From: Rhabditoides inermis
Lineage: Eukaryota; Nematoda; Chromadorea; Rhabditida; Rhabditidae
Assembly: GCA_963966185.1 (NCBI GenBank)
Contig: CAWZYM010000293.1
Coordinates: 1,017,001 to 1,081,000 of the forward strand
Length of the DNA: 64,000 bases
Direction of reading: 5' to 3'
A program made the position numbers and the translations under genes. A model generated the notes under the pieces. The model did not search any database. It was given only the letters and a program-made list of their open reading frames with translations, and was not told the DNA's origin. Position 1 is the first letter of the stretch. The number at the start of each line of letters is the position of its first letter. Positions 26,985 to 36,715 of this stretch are shown here, in pieces.

Positions 26985-28287
26985 CTCCGAAGACGATGAT
27001 GAATATGATGCAACATATAATCACGAAGAAATAATAAATATATAATAAATGTAGTAGATTTGGCCACCAATTGGATTCTTTAAGTTCTCTTTCTTCATTG
27101 ATATTGATTGAATCCTCCATAGTGATATGTGCTGGTGGTAATAAGTCTCCTTGAATTTTGATTATTTCATTAGAGCAATCTGATCTGCAATTCATTGATA
27201 TGTGTTCTTGATTCATGTTGAGTTGTAGTAATCGGGAGTTTGAATTTCCACATTGTAGATATATTGTTTCAGTCTCACACTTGAGGCGAGCGACAAATGT
27301 CGTTGTTGAATCACAACGGTAGTTGAGCGTTGCTCCCTCCAAAGATGAGTGATGGCCGATGAGAGAAAAAATAGTTATATCGCAGCTGTGGTTTTCTCTG
27401 ATAACTTTCAAACTGTAGTTGTGATAATGTATAACTGCTTCAATCACTCCAATATTCGCTTTCGCTTCAATATTGCCGTCAGATGGAAGTAATAAAATAC
27501 CGCTTGTTCTTAATGGAAGAGGGTTGTTATTCAAATACTGTTTGATACTTCCACTTGGACAAGAACACTTCTGATTGAAATCTGAGTTTGCACAGGAACA
27601 AATTTCTGGGCCGAATTTGCACTTGAATAATTCTGCTTCTTTTCGTGTTGTGCATTGAACTTGTCCCAGTCCGGAGTGTAGTGAGTGTTGATTGTTGGCT
27701 CTTACCAATGACATTGCGTTCTTCTTAGTATCTCTCAATACTTCATAATTGAGAAGTGGTAACGGGGGAAGTGAATGTGAAGTAATAGTGATTTCCATGA
27801 ATTTTGTCAGTTGAGTTGGTTCTCCCGGATTGAGGTTGAGGGAATATTCAATCGATTGTTGTTCGTCTTCTATACGTATGTCAGCTGATATGGAAATGTC
27901 CCATGTTGGACAACGGAATATTTCGTATACAGTCTTTGTTGTGGGTGTGATGTATAGTCTGCTAAACAAGCACGATGCGTCACATAGGAAACATCCATTG
28001 CATGTCACGCATCCACAGCTATTGTGACAGTACGTGATTCCTGGGTAGCTGCGAATGGACAGTGGAAACTCGTCGACAATGGTTGTAGAATCCACTTTCG
28101 CGCATTTCTGTCCTTCACAAGATCCTGCACCACTGCAACGGTGAGATGTGAACAGTTGAAAGGCATGATCTCGTGTATAATAAATGACGTCCTTTTTGCA
28201 GCTCATCTTCACATTTCTTAGAGTAACAGAAATTCTGCCAATTGGTGATCCGTCGTTATACAATAAAAAAGCAAGCTTCAGAACCAA
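26956..28287 (-). CDS. Envelope glycoprotein frame 2 (phlebovirus Gc-like, class II fusion type)
   Basis: A 443-residue frame. It contains a dense Cys cluster (CHNSCGCVTCNGCFLC) of the kind seen around the fusion region of phlebovirus Gc and, near its end, one transmembrane helix (YYFFVIICCIIFIIVF) with a short tail. Its start overlaps frame 1 by 32 nt. The first Met at 28287 lacks a signal peptide, so on its own it would not enter the secretory pathway. The break is either an inactivating frameshift or, less likely, a recoding site. The frame runs 29 nt into the 3' LTR. The assignment is by pattern, not by alignment. Confidence 0.8.
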   Translation of the reverse strand: MVLKLAFLLYNDGSPIGRISVTLRNVKMSCKKDVIYYTRDHAFQLFTSHRCSGAGSCEGQKCAKVDSTTIVDEFPLSIRSYPGITYCHNSCGCVTCNGCFLCDASCLFSRLYITPTTKTVYEIFRCPTWDISISADIRIEDEQQSIEYSLNLNPGEPTQLTKFMEITITSHSLPPLPLLNYEVLRDTKKNAMSLVRANNQHSLHSGLGQVQCTTRKEAELFKCKFGPEICSCANSDFNQKCSCPSGSIKQYLNNNPLPLRTSGILLLPSDGNIEAKANIGVIEAVIHYHNYSLKVIRENHSCDITIFSLIGHHSSLEGATLNYRCDSTTTFVARLKCETETIYLQCGNSNSRLLQLNMNQEHISMNCRSDCSNEIIKIQGDLLPPAHITMEDSININEERELKESNWWPNLLHLLYIYYFFVIICCIIFIIVFGVTFRTYRIL

Positions 28288-29653
28288 TAGGCTGGAGTGT
28301 CAGTCGAGTTGCTCCTTCCACGGTGCACAAATATGAATCTTTTTCCTTTGTACATATTTCCGAGAGGCCAGTCATTGTTGTAATTGTCATGCACGCGGAA
28401 ACATTCATAGGAAGAAAGAGTAATGAAATCGTTATCAGTTGCGTTCTTGGATTCCAAATATTGGTTCTTGTTGTCCTCGTTCGTCTTCTTATAAAGTATT
28501 GTAGTGGATATAGGAGTATTCTTAGTGGTAAATAAACGATGAACATAATGATGATTCGTAGAGAAGATATCAAGGAGATAAGTGGTTTCAGAAACCACAT
28601 AAGTATTAGTATGAAGAGTATGATTGCCGGAAGAGGTAATAGTGAATATAAGGTGTAGGTTGATAGCTTGATTTGCAGTATAGATAAGTAATGTGAGATT
28701 CCTTCTTGATTCTTGTAGCAGATAGTTGTAGTTTTGAATAGAATCGCTCCACTTTTCCAAAGGGATACTTCAAAAGTTCTTTCTCGGTCAGTGAATATGT
28801 TTGCTGGTATTATGTGATTGTTAGTAGATGATTCCAGATTTGTGAGTTTGCAGTAGTCATTCAGGCAGATAGATGCTTTTTCGATTTCGTTTTCAGATTG
28901 TAGAATTATATTGCTTTCTTTGCAAGTAATGTTCACTTTTGCTCCATGTTCATGTTCATTTTCCTTGTTCAGATGTGGGTAGTATTCGAATTCTTGAATT
29001 CCCCAAGCGATTATGGGTACTGTTCCTTGGTCGAAGATCGATTCTGGTGATGAGTCGGGGTAAAAGCAGAAGGAAGTGGGTGTAGATTTTTCTGAACAAT
29101 TGTGTTCTTCGCAGAATATTCGTGTTCCAACGCGAGAGTCTGTCAACACTTTCGTCTTCTTTCCAGTATGATCAACACACAAATAGTCGTTGATAGATCG
29201 TCTTTGTGGGGTGTTGATTCGTAGTTCTTTTACTGGAAAAATCTCCTTTGTTGGTAGTTGTACCATTGCAAAAGATGCTGTTTGCTTTGTCGGAGAGCAT
29301 GTAGGCGATTCGTGAGTGGAACACAATATGTGAGGATTGTTGAGACGAAGTATCCGCTGGTAAGTCTGCAGTTCGGTTTCCGAAATAGAATCACTGTACG
29401 AAGTGCATTGATGTGCCCAAGTGGGACAATCACAGTTGACGTGACTGCAGAGGAGTGGTAGTTTTTCTTGATGCGGTTTGATGTATCCTCCTTTACATGC
29501 ATAGATTTCATGGCAGAAGTTCTGTCCGTCTGTGGTGATGATCAGACTTGACTTGGTACATGGTGTGTAGTAGAGTACTGTGTTCTTGTATGGGCAAGAT
29601 AAAATTGCTGTTGCTGGAGTGAGGAGAGTTGCGAGGGCGGCTATTGTTAACAT
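28256..29653 (-). CDS. Envelope glycoprotein frame 1 (phlebovirus Gn-like, start of second glycoprotein)
   Basis: A 465-residue frame starting 10 nt after the gag-pol frame. It has a signal peptide (MLTIAALATLLTPATA), a Cys-rich ectodomain (CSHVNCDCPTWAHQC), two long hydrophobic stretches around residues 330-395, then a second hydrophobic leader (ISLLFLPMNVSAC) that would begin a second glycoprotein. This Gn-then-Gc layout resembles phlebovirus M-segment polyproteins. Nematode BEL-clade Cer retroviruses are known to have acquired an env gene of that origin. The frame stops at 28256 soon after the second leader and overlaps the next frame by 32 nt in a different phase. Confidence 0.8.
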   Translation of the reverse strand: MLTIAALATLLTPATAILSCPYKNTVLYYTPCTKSSLIITTDGQNFCHEIYACKGGYIKPHQEKLPLLCSHVNCDCPTWAHQCTSYSDSISETELQTYQRILRLNNPHILCSTHESPTCSPTKQTASFAMVQLPTKEIFPVKELRINTPQRRSINDYLCVDHTGKKTKVLTDSRVGTRIFCEEHNCSEKSTPTSFCFYPDSSPESIFDQGTVPIIAWGIQEFEYYPHLNKENEHEHGAKVNITCKESNIILQSENEIEKASICLNDYCKLTNLESSTNNHIIPANIFTDRERTFEVSLWKSGAILFKTTTICYKNQEGISHYLSILQIKLSTYTLYSLLPLPAIILFILILMWFLKPLISLISSLRIIIMFIVYLPLRILLYPLQYFIRRRTRTTRTNIWNPRTQLITISLLFLPMNVSACMTITTMTGLSEICTKEKDSYLCTVEGATRLTLQPIGSEACFFIV

Positions 29654-29662
29654 TGTTGTGAC

Positions 29663-32600
29663 CTAGGAGCGAGTTATCATTGGGTGAGAACTTTGATGAT
29701 TGGGTATTTGTTGAGAAATGTTCGTTTTCGTGTTCTGAGTTGCCGGATTGAGTTCGATAGGAATAAGAAGATTCAGTGGACGGTCGAATGTTCTGGATGA
29801 GGTTTTTACAGTTGCTGTTCTTTTTGAATCCGAGAGTTCCACTACTCTTGCACACTTCCAGTCGTTTCGCTTTGATCCTTTTTCGATGACTAGTACTGCT
29901 TCGCCGACTTGGGGTAAGCGGTGAATTGCTCCTTTCTGTTTTCCGTGATTGTGTGTGTTTCTTCTTGCCAATTCTTGGGTGTAGTCGTTCATGAATTGCT
30001 TCCATGCGCGCTGTAAAAGATCATCCATTCGTGAGAGGTAGTCGATTAGTTGCTCTTTTCTTGTGGTGGGATCGATGCAGTCGTCGTCGTAGTCGGGCAA
30101 GACTAAGTCTCCTCCTCGATTTGGCATGATGAAATCGATTGGTGCTAGTGGATGAGGTTGTGCGGACGGTTCTGCAGTGATTGCAACGAGTGGACGATTA
30201 TTCAGAATGTTGGCGATTTCGAGAATCAATGTTCTCATTTCGTCCAGAGACAGTAATTTCCGGTTGGTGCTGCGAGTTAGAAGATTTTTCATTAATCCAA
30301 TCATTCTTTCATACGTTGATCCTTTCCAAGGAGATAGTGGGGAGATGAAATGGAATTCGATTCCTTGGGAGGAAAGTCGTTTCAATATGGTGTTGCTCTT
30401 TGACGGTTGAAGAATCTTGCTTGCAAGAGTGAAGCTGGTTTGATTATCACATAGAATCTTGCGAGGTGATCCATATACTGCAATAAGTCTTCTCAGACTA
30501 TTCAGGAATGTTCTTGTGGAAAGGTCTTCGACGATGTCCAGGAATACTGCTCTAGTGGTGAGGCAGGTGACTAAGATGATGTAGAATTTTGTTCCTGAGG
30601 CGGTGTAAAGTGCTCCAGTGTAGTCTATTCCAGATGCCTCAAAAGGATATTGGCAATTCAAACGATCCATTGGTAGATCTGGGTAAGGTGGTAGTTCGAA
30701 GGGTTCCCCAATAGTCAGCCGGCATTGTGGGCAATTACGAATGACAGTTTTTGTCAGTTGTCGGTCGAAGGGGATGAAGTAGTCTGAACGTAGTAGAGCG
30801 AGTAGGGAAGTTGTGCCGCAGTGAAGATTGCGTGTGTGCAAGTCTAGAATGACTAGTTCTGCGAGTCTCGAAGTTGATGGTAGATATACTGGATCGGGTC
30901 TAATTGTTGCGGTCCGTTTGTGGGAGACGTAGATTCCGTTTACTCCATAGCGGGTGGTTTGATATAGACGATGTTTCCTTATTTGGTCCTTGGTTGGTGG
31001 ATGTGCTTGTTGAGTATCCTTGATCAATTGGGAGGTGCAGTAGTTCTTCTTGTCTGTTTCGAAATGGGGTATGAACAGTAGTGATCTTTTCGTTCGGTAA
31101 GCCAATAGGGCGATGAATTGTAGAATCAGGGTCAACGAAGATAGAATTTTGGTGAGTGAATTTGTTTTGGAAAATAGATTCGCGGTCCATTCTGTTGTAG
31201 ATGTTGATGTGACGGAGAGTAATGTGAGGTTAGATATGTCGTCGGTTCTTGCAAGTACTTGGGATTCTTGACGTTGGGTGATCGCGTTTTCCTCTGTGAG
31301 TGTTGATGGCCATTCTGTTGATGGGAGGGAGATGAAGTGTGGTCCGTTCATCCAGAGAGTATGCACGTCGGCGTCGAGTAGTTGTTTGGGAGTTGTTCCT
31401 CGTGAGAGAAGATCAGCTGGATTGTGGTGTCCTGCTACGTGGTGAATTGTGATGGAAAACTGATCAATGATGTTTCTGATCTTGAGTACGCGATTTCTTA
31501 TGAAGATGGTCGGTGGCGGGTTGGTGATCCAGTGGAGAGCTGAAGAGGAGTCACTCCAAAGGTGGACGTTGCAGTTGGTGATGTTGAGAGTTTTCAGGCA
31601 CGTCTCCAATTGAAGGCATCCCGTCAAAATTCCAACTAGTTCGGCTTTAGGAGTTGATAACTTCTTAGACGGTTGTAGTCTAGAGACTGCGGAGACCAGT
31701 TGGGCTCGTTCTTTCGGGTTTTGGATGTAAATGCACGCTCCAAATGCGGTTCCACTTGCATCAGAGAAGATGTGAAACGTTGTTTCTTGGGTGATTTTCG
31801 GCAGGCTGCGAGGAAAGGGATACGAGTCGGTCCATTCACTCAAACAGATCTTCAAATATGCTATGTTGTCGTCATCGAGAGGTTCGTGCATCGTTGGTTT
31901 CTTCTCTTGTGCCCGTTGGAGAATTGTTTTGATCTTTATGGTGATGGGCGCAACGATTCCGAGTGGGTCGAAGGTACTTGCGGCGAAGCTGATTAGTTTC
32001 GATAGAGTCCAAACGGTATCCGTAGGCGGTAGCTTGGCAAGTTTGACAGCGAAAGTGTCGTCTGATCGAGTCCAGAAAAGTCCAAGTAGTTTCATCGTAT
32101 CGGGCATGTCTTCAGAAGTTGTTGTTTTGATGAAGTGGTTGAATTCAGCAATGTTGGATGCCCATTCACGTACATCCATACCGGCAAGACGGAATAGTTC
32201 CACTATTTGATGGTATTTCTTGATGGCGTCTTCGTTACTTTCGGCGTCCACGAAGATGTTGTCCATGTAGATGTTGAGAAGGATTTCGTTGCAGAGGGGT
32301 GAAGAGTGTTTGCGTAGATGGTGATGGATTACTGCTAGTAACAGATATGGTGATGTGCGGGGTCCGAAAGGAACGCGTCGGAAGCGGTAGTCACAGAGAG
32401 TGTTTCTTGATGATAGTGGTTCTTTTGGATTTTCTGGAAGAAGAATCCGGAAGAGGTTGCGGTCTTCTTCCTGAATGCCAACAGTCAAGAAGGCCTTGCG
32501 GATGTCTCCAGAAACAATGTTCTTGAATGTTCGTAGTCGAAGAAGAAGAGGGGCAATCTTCGGTAGGAGGTTCGTTCCATTGAGAAGTTGTTCATTCAGA

Positions 32601-35188
32601 CTGAGATATCCTCTGAGTTTTTCAGTCGGATTCAGTACTGGGCGAACTTTTGTTGTGCGAGAGTCACTTTTTAGTACTGGAAAATGCGTTATATAGGAGA
32701 CAAGCTCATCGATTGATGGAGGAGGACATCGTTCAATCATATTCTCCGACAGGAGTTCTTGGAAGTAGTTGTAGTACTTCGATTTCAAGTCGTCGTCTGA
32801 GTGTATCGGTTGGAGCATGGCCATCTGTTTCCGGAAAATGTATGGGCGCATTATGGAACTCGGTGGAAGTGAAAGGTTGATAGTCGTTGGGTAACGGACG
32901 TAGTATCTTTTTTCGTCTTCGCTGTAGATGACGGTTGACTCGAAGAACTGTTGTACTTCGTCTTCAATTCGAGTTGTCGAATCTGGTTCAATTCCAAGTA
33001 GTGATAGGTCCCAGAGGTGAGAAATGTCTGTAGCCGAAGGTTTGCTGGTTGTGATTACAGTGGACTGTATGGAGAAGGTCGATACGGGTTTGCAGTTTTG
33101 AGTAATAGAGTTGGTGGAGTTCGTTTTCACAACTATCGGTCCAAGTAAGGTTCGGAGGATACTGTAGTTCCCATACCTTGAAGCAGAGAAGGACGGGTGA
33201 GAGAAGTCCAGAAATTTGAATAGAAGATCTGATCCAATGAGTATATCGGGTTGTACTTCTTCAGCATCAGGAATTCTCCATACGATGGAATCCATCTGAG
33301 GGGTATTCGAAATGGGTAGCAGAATAGTAGTTATTTTGTTGGTGATGTGTTTGATCTCAGTGAGGCATCCAGAAAGTTGGAATCCGGTCTTCGCGTGGGC
33401 GTTTTCCAGAATAACGGAATGCATAGTTGTTTCCAGTTTTTCCGGAATTGGGTTTCCAAAAGTAGCCAGAGCGAGTGTCACTGATCTCTCGGGGATCAGT
33501 TGCAGTTCAGTTGCGGCGCGGGTGCTTATATAACTCGTTGTGCTTCCACAGTCAATGAATGCTATCGATGTAGTCGAGGTTTTCGTTTTGGGATTGACTA
33601 TTTTGACTCGAAGACACAGTAGGGTTTGCTTGTTTGATGGAGAGTTGGAGTGATATGTAGATGTTTGAGGAGGAGGTTGTTGTAGTTGAACATCAGGTTC
33701 CAGTATTTGTTGAGGTGGAAGATGAGTTGGTGGTGGTTGATGGAAAAGTGAACTGTGAGATGTTGGTGGAGTGAAAGTAGTGGTGTAGTTTGTTTGATGA
33801 CGTTGATGCACAGGGTTTGGATGGTGTTGGGGTTGATGGTGTTGGGGTTGATATTGCCGATTTTGTCTTTGTTGATGATTGGTATTCGTGGTTCGTTTGT
33901 AGTTGTCGTCGTGAAGAACTGAATGATGACGTTTTGAGCATGTTTTGCAGGTTTTTGATGATGGACATGTAGCGAGGGTATGTTTAGGTGATAAACAATG
34001 GTAGCAAAGCTTGAGTTCTTTAGCAATTGCTCGTTTCTTGATGGTCGGTAGTGGGCAATTGAATGTGTTGTGAGGCTCAGTACAACGAAATGAGCAGCGG
34101 TTGTTATTTGGATAATTGTTGATCTGTTGTCGTTGATTCGAATTGATATGACGAGGTGATGATGTGGTTGCGAGTGTAGTTGCTGAGTTGTTGGAAGAGT
34201 ATATCGTATCGAGGGCTGCTATTTCTTCAATCTGTTTGCGAATTGCTGTGAGAGTATCGTTAATAGTAGTACTTGGATTGGATGGTAGTTTACTTGTCAG
34301 CCAACGAGGGAAGATTTTCTTGATCGTTAAGACAATCGTGAGGTTGTCATTGATATTATGTTGTTTGAGTTGTTCGCAGATCCGGTGAATCGTTATGTAA
34401 GTATTGCGTATTGTCTCTGTGGATCGATTTTGCGGATGAAGGCATTCCATGTGTAGTAGTTCGTTGAGAAGTGTTTGCGGATTGGTTCCTCCAACGCCGT
34501 AGAGTTCATCAAGCAGCTTGAAGGCGGTTTCGTAGTTAGCGGCGCAGATGGTTAGTGAGTTGATGATCTGGTATGGTTGTCCGCGAAGAAGTGATAGGAG
34601 CATAATGAGTTTTTGAACGGAGTTTTGTAAGAAGTTGTCATATACGGCCTTGAAGGAGTTCTTGAATGAAGTATATTCTTTGGAATCTCCGGTGAATGGT
34701 TTGATAGCAATCGGTGGAGATTGGAAGTACGGTAGTTGATGCTGGAGAGGACGAACAGTAGTCATGGCGGAAGTTGGTAGAGGGACTGTTGGGGATTCGT
34801 TCACGGAGATGTATGAGTCTGATTGTATTCGGACTTGACGTTCTTTTTTGATTGATTCGAGAAGGTGATCGAGAGTTTGTTCGAGGCTTGTTGCGGCTGT
34901 CAGTAATGGTGTTACTTCACCATACTTTTTGAAGTATTCGGTTTGCACGGCAGTTTCTGAACTGTCTTTCGATATAAGAGAGTCCCATTCTGTGATGAGT
35001 GTTTGAACGTTGCATAGTCTTGATGATAACACGGATTTCGATTCTGTCGCCTTGTTTGCAAGGGTTTCTAGTTCCAGGGTTGATAGTCTTGCGAGGTCAG
35101 TTTGTTTGCATATATGAGTAGACTCCTCTATGGATTTCGTTATAGATTTTCGTAATATACCGAGCTGCGTACGGATTGGTCCTGACAT
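29663..35188 (-). CDS. BEL/Pao Gag-Pol polyprotein
   Basis: One uninterrupted frame of 1841 residues starting 64 nt after the 5' LTR. Approximate order: Gag-like N terminus with a DUF1759-type region; two Cys/His knuckles (about 363-425, CYHCLSPKHTLATC); aspartic protease with FIDCGSTTSY (about 543); reverse transcriptase with the box YMDN (about 971); RNase H region with FSDASGTAFG (about 1139); integrase zinc-binding HHCC region (about 1446-1490); integrase core with catalytic Asp near 1522 (DYTGALY), Asp near 1579 (CDNQTSF) and Glu near 1625 (YERMIG); C-terminal DUF5641-like segment. The protease has Cys where many retroviruses have Thr or Ser, normal for this clade. The protein would be processed in virus-like particles. 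Confidence 0.95.
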   Translation of the reverse strand: MSGPIRTQLGILRKSITKSIEESTHICKQTDLARLSTLELETLANKATESKSVLSSRLCNVQTLITEWDSLISKDSSETAVQTEYFKKYGEVTPLLTAATSLEQTLDHLLESIKKERQVRIQSDSYISVNESPTVPLPTSAMTTVRPLQHQLPYFQSPPIAIKPFTGDSKEYTSFKNSFKAVYDNFLQNSVQKLIMLLSLLRGQPYQIINSLTICAANYETAFKLLDELYGVGGTNPQTLLNELLHMECLHPQNRSTETIRNTYITIHRICEQLKQHNINDNLTIVLTIKKIFPRWLTSKLPSNPSTTINDTLTAIRKQIEEIAALDTIYSSNNSATTLATTSSPRHINSNQRQQINNYPNNNRCSFRCTEPHNTFNCPLPTIKKRAIAKELKLCYHCLSPKHTLATCPSSKTCKTCSKRHHSVLHDDNYKRTTNTNHQQRQNRQYQPQHHQPQHHPNPVHQRHQTNYTTTFTPPTSHSSLFHQPPPTHLPPQQILEPDVQLQQPPPQTSTYHSNSPSNKQTLLCLRVKIVNPKTKTSTTSIAFIDCGSTTSYISTRAATELQLIPERSVTLALATFGNPIPEKLETTMHSVILENAHAKTGFQLSGCLTEIKHITNKITTILLPISNTPQMDSIVWRIPDAEEVQPDILIGSDLLFKFLDFSHPSFSASRYGNYSILRTLLGPIVVKTNSTNSITQNCKPVSTFSIQSTVITTSKPSATDISHLWDLSLLGIEPDSTTRIEDEVQQFFESTVIYSEDEKRYYVRYPTTINLSLPPSSIMRPYIFRKQMAMLQPIHSDDDLKSKYYNYFQELLSENMIERCPPPSIDELVSYITHFPVLKSDSRTTKVRPVLNPTEKLRGYLSLNEQLLNGTNLLPKIAPLLLRLRTFKNIVSGDIRKAFLTVGIQEEDRNLFRILLPENPKEPLSSRNTLCDYRFRRVPFGPRTSPYLLLAVIHHHLRKHSSPLCNEILLNIYMDNIFVDAESNEDAIKKYHQIVELFRLAGMDVREWASNIAEFNHFIKTTTSEDMPDTMKLLGLFWTRSDDTFAVKLAKLPPTDTVWTLSKLISFAASTFDPLGIVAPITIKIKTILQRAQEKKPTMHEPLDDDNIAYLKICLSEWTDSYPFPRSLPKITQETTFHIFSDASGTAFGACIYIQNPKERAQLVSAVSRLQPSKKLSTPKAELVGILTGCLQLETCLKTLNITNCNVHLWSDSSSALHWITNPPPTIFIRNRVLKIRNIIDQFSITIHHVAGHHNPADLLSRGTTPKQLLDADVHTLWMNGPHFISLPSTEWPSTLTEENAITQRQESQVLARTDDISNLTLLSVTSTSTTEWTANLFSKTNSLTKILSSLTLILQFIALLAYRTKRSLLFIPHFETDKKNYCTSQLIKDTQQAHPPTKDQIRKHRLYQTTRYGVNGIYVSHKRTATIRPDPVYLPSTSRLAELVILDLHTRNLHCGTTSLLALLRSDYFIPFDRQLTKTVIRNCPQCRLTIGEPFELPPYPDLPMDRLNCQYPFEASGIDYTGALYTASGTKFYIILVTCLTTRAVFLDIVEDLSTRTFLNSLRRLIAVYGSPRKILCDNQTSFTLASKILQPSKSNTILKRLSSQGIEFHFISPLSPWKGSTYERMIGLMKNLLTRSTNRKLLSLDEMRTLILEIANILNNRPLVAITAEPSAQPHPLAPIDFIMPNRGGDLVLPDYDDDCIDPTTRKEQLIDYLSRMDDLLQRAWKQFMNDYTQELARRNTHNHGKQKGAIHRLPQVGEAVLVIEKGSKRNDWKCARVVELSDSKRTATVKTSSRTFDRPLNLLIPIELNPATQNTKTNISQQIPNHQSSHPMITRS

Positions 35189-35234
35189 CTTGGCGAAGGG
35201 GATAAGTGTAGCAGAAGAATGTAGTGTACGATCA

Positions 35235-35251
35235 GGTAGCCATGGTCGCCA
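35235..35251 (-). promoter_or_regulatory. Primer binding site
   Basis: The first bases after the 5' LTR on the coding strand are TGGCGACCATGGCTACC. They begin with TGG, the complement of a tRNA CCA end. The tRNA used cannot be named from sequence alone. Confidence 0.7.
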
Positions 35252-35459
35252 TATATTTCAATTCAACAATAAGCCAATGTATATTCCTGGTGACATATCT
35301 TTATTCGCACTGTGTGACCTTATATAGCCCAGTTATGATTAATGTTGTGGGGAGAAGGGGGGCATCCTGCGCACATTGGGAAAGGGGGCGACAAAACATT
35401 TCTTGTGATGATGAATTTGATTATAGGAATTCATAGAATACGGTATGTACGGAACGTCA
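35252..35459 (-). repeat. 5' LTR of the BEL element
   Basis: 208 bp, no difference seen from the copy at 26777-26984. On the coding strand it starts TGACGTTCC and ends TGAAATATA, so it lacks a canonical CA end. It contains a TATATAA box and an AATAAA hexamer about 20 nt further on, the usual order for an LTR promoter and poly(A) site. Confidence 0.95.
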
Positions 35460-35785
35460 ATGTTTTTTAGAACAGGAACGAATCTGGTATGGAATTGAAA
35501 CCGATTCCGCGCGTTTTATACGCTTGCACATTGATCAGTTATATTTTCAATAATGCGCTTCTATGCATGTAGATCGAACACCAATCAATCTCTGAGCGAT
35601 ACTTTTTCAGGATCTTTTGTCACATATCTCTGACACGTAGTGATTTGAACATTTCCGCTTACTGGCTGTGAACAGAAATGATTTTCATAAAAGCTTTGTG
35701 TTTCTGCACCTTTGATCGAAATCGTATTTTTGAGTGACTAGAATCAGAATCAGAGTCAGCATATTTCAATCGAATCAAGTAAAAT

Positions 35786-35935
35786 CTCGGGTATATCCTC
35801 ACACTGCGTGTACAGGCTACGCATGCGTCACGCAAACGAGCCCGGTTCTGCGTACACTCTGAGTGTACGCAGAATCGGGGGCTACGCATGTGAGATGTGC
35901 GTGAGCTTCACACACATGATATCAGTGCGTAGCAT
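35786..35935. repeat. GCATGTG-rich fold-back repeat (family B), copy 1
   Basis: It starts with TCTCGGGTATATCCTCACAC. An inverted repeat at about 35848-35880 forms a long hairpin around TGA. The terminus recurs at 46506-46531 and, inverted, at 47161-47188. No coding capacity; probably a non-autonomous DNA element. Confidence 0.5.
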
Positions 35936-35982
35936 TGAATCTGTCGCTTTGCTCTTGCTTGATCATGAATATTCAATAACGC

Positions 35983-36100
35983 ATTAGAGAGGGCGCGCAG
36001 CGCCCTCTCTTTTGGGTTAAAATAAGGCTCGCGCTAGAATTTTCATTTTACGACACCGAAAGGTTCCGTTAACAACAATGTGAACTTGTTCAATTTATGC
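35983..36100 (-). mobile_element. Helitron-like 3' end with hairpin, copy 2
   Basis: The minus strand carries a perfect GC-rich hairpin (35986-36010) ending CTAA before a host T. The sequence inward of the hairpin (TTTGGGTTAAAATAAGGCTC, then GAATTTT and ACAACAATGTGAA) matches the inverted copy at 60100-60214. Confidence 0.5.
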
Positions 36101-36362
36101 TAGTTCGATTCGCACCGTTCCGTAGGCCAGATCACTAATTGATGGCATCTTTGTATCTCTTCTCTGAAAGAAGTTATGCGCGATCCCGCGCGCGCACTAG
36201 GCGAAAGGCCAGCGCTTCCTTCCTTCCTTCCCGTCACGCTAACCGCCGACTTTTTCCAACGTGCACCCAACTTGCACCCAAAAGTGCAGAGCCCCGCCCC
36301 TCGCTGCGGGCTGCGGCGAGAGTGCAGATGTCGGGGGTGAAAGACAACGAGAGGAAGAGCGA

Positions 36363-36715
36363 GCATCTCGTGCGAGAGGGAGAGAGAGAGAAATAAAGAG
36401 AGACATATATATAGAGAGAGAGAAGAGAGAGAAGAGGGAGAAGAGAGAGAAGTAAGAGAAGAGAGAGAAGAGGGAGAAGTAAGAGAAGAGAGAGAAGAGG
36501 GAGAAGTAAGAGAAGAGAGAGAAGAGAGAAGAGAGAGAGAAGAGTGAAGAGAGAGAGAGAAGAGGGAGAAGAGAAAGAAGAGAGAGAAGAGAGAGAAGAG
36601 AGAGAAGAGAGAGAATCTCGAAATAAGAGGGAGAGGGAGGGAGAGATAAGGAGCAGAGAGAGTGGAGAGAGAGAGGAGAGAGAGAGGGAGAGATAAAGAG
36701 AGACATATATAATAA
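36363..36715. repeat. GAGAGAA-type purine minisatellite, left part
   Basis: An array of GAGAGAAGAGAGA units with interspersed GTAAGAGAAG. The motif ATAAAGAGAGACATATAT occurs near both ends (about 36394 and 36695). The array resumes at 37598-37735 beyond the LINE fragment, and both parts have a GAGAAT.TCGAAATA landmark. Confidence 0.85.

Larger units (their letters stand above)
26777..35459 (-). mobile_element. BEL/Pao endogenous retrovirus (Cer-like), full length
   Basis: An 8683-bp element bounded by two LTRs (26777-26984 and 35252-35459) that look identical over 208 bp, and by the 5-bp target duplication ATGTT at 26772-26776 and 35460-35464. On the minus strand the order is 5' LTR, primer binding site, gag-pol frame of 1841 codons, glycoprotein region, 3' LTR. 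The YMDN reverse-transcriptase box, the DCGS protease and the DUF1759/DUF1758/DUF5641-like segments place it in BEL/Pao. Identical LTRs suggest a recent insertion. The gag-pol frame is uninterrupted, whereas the glycoprotein region is broken into two frames. Confidence 0.95.
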
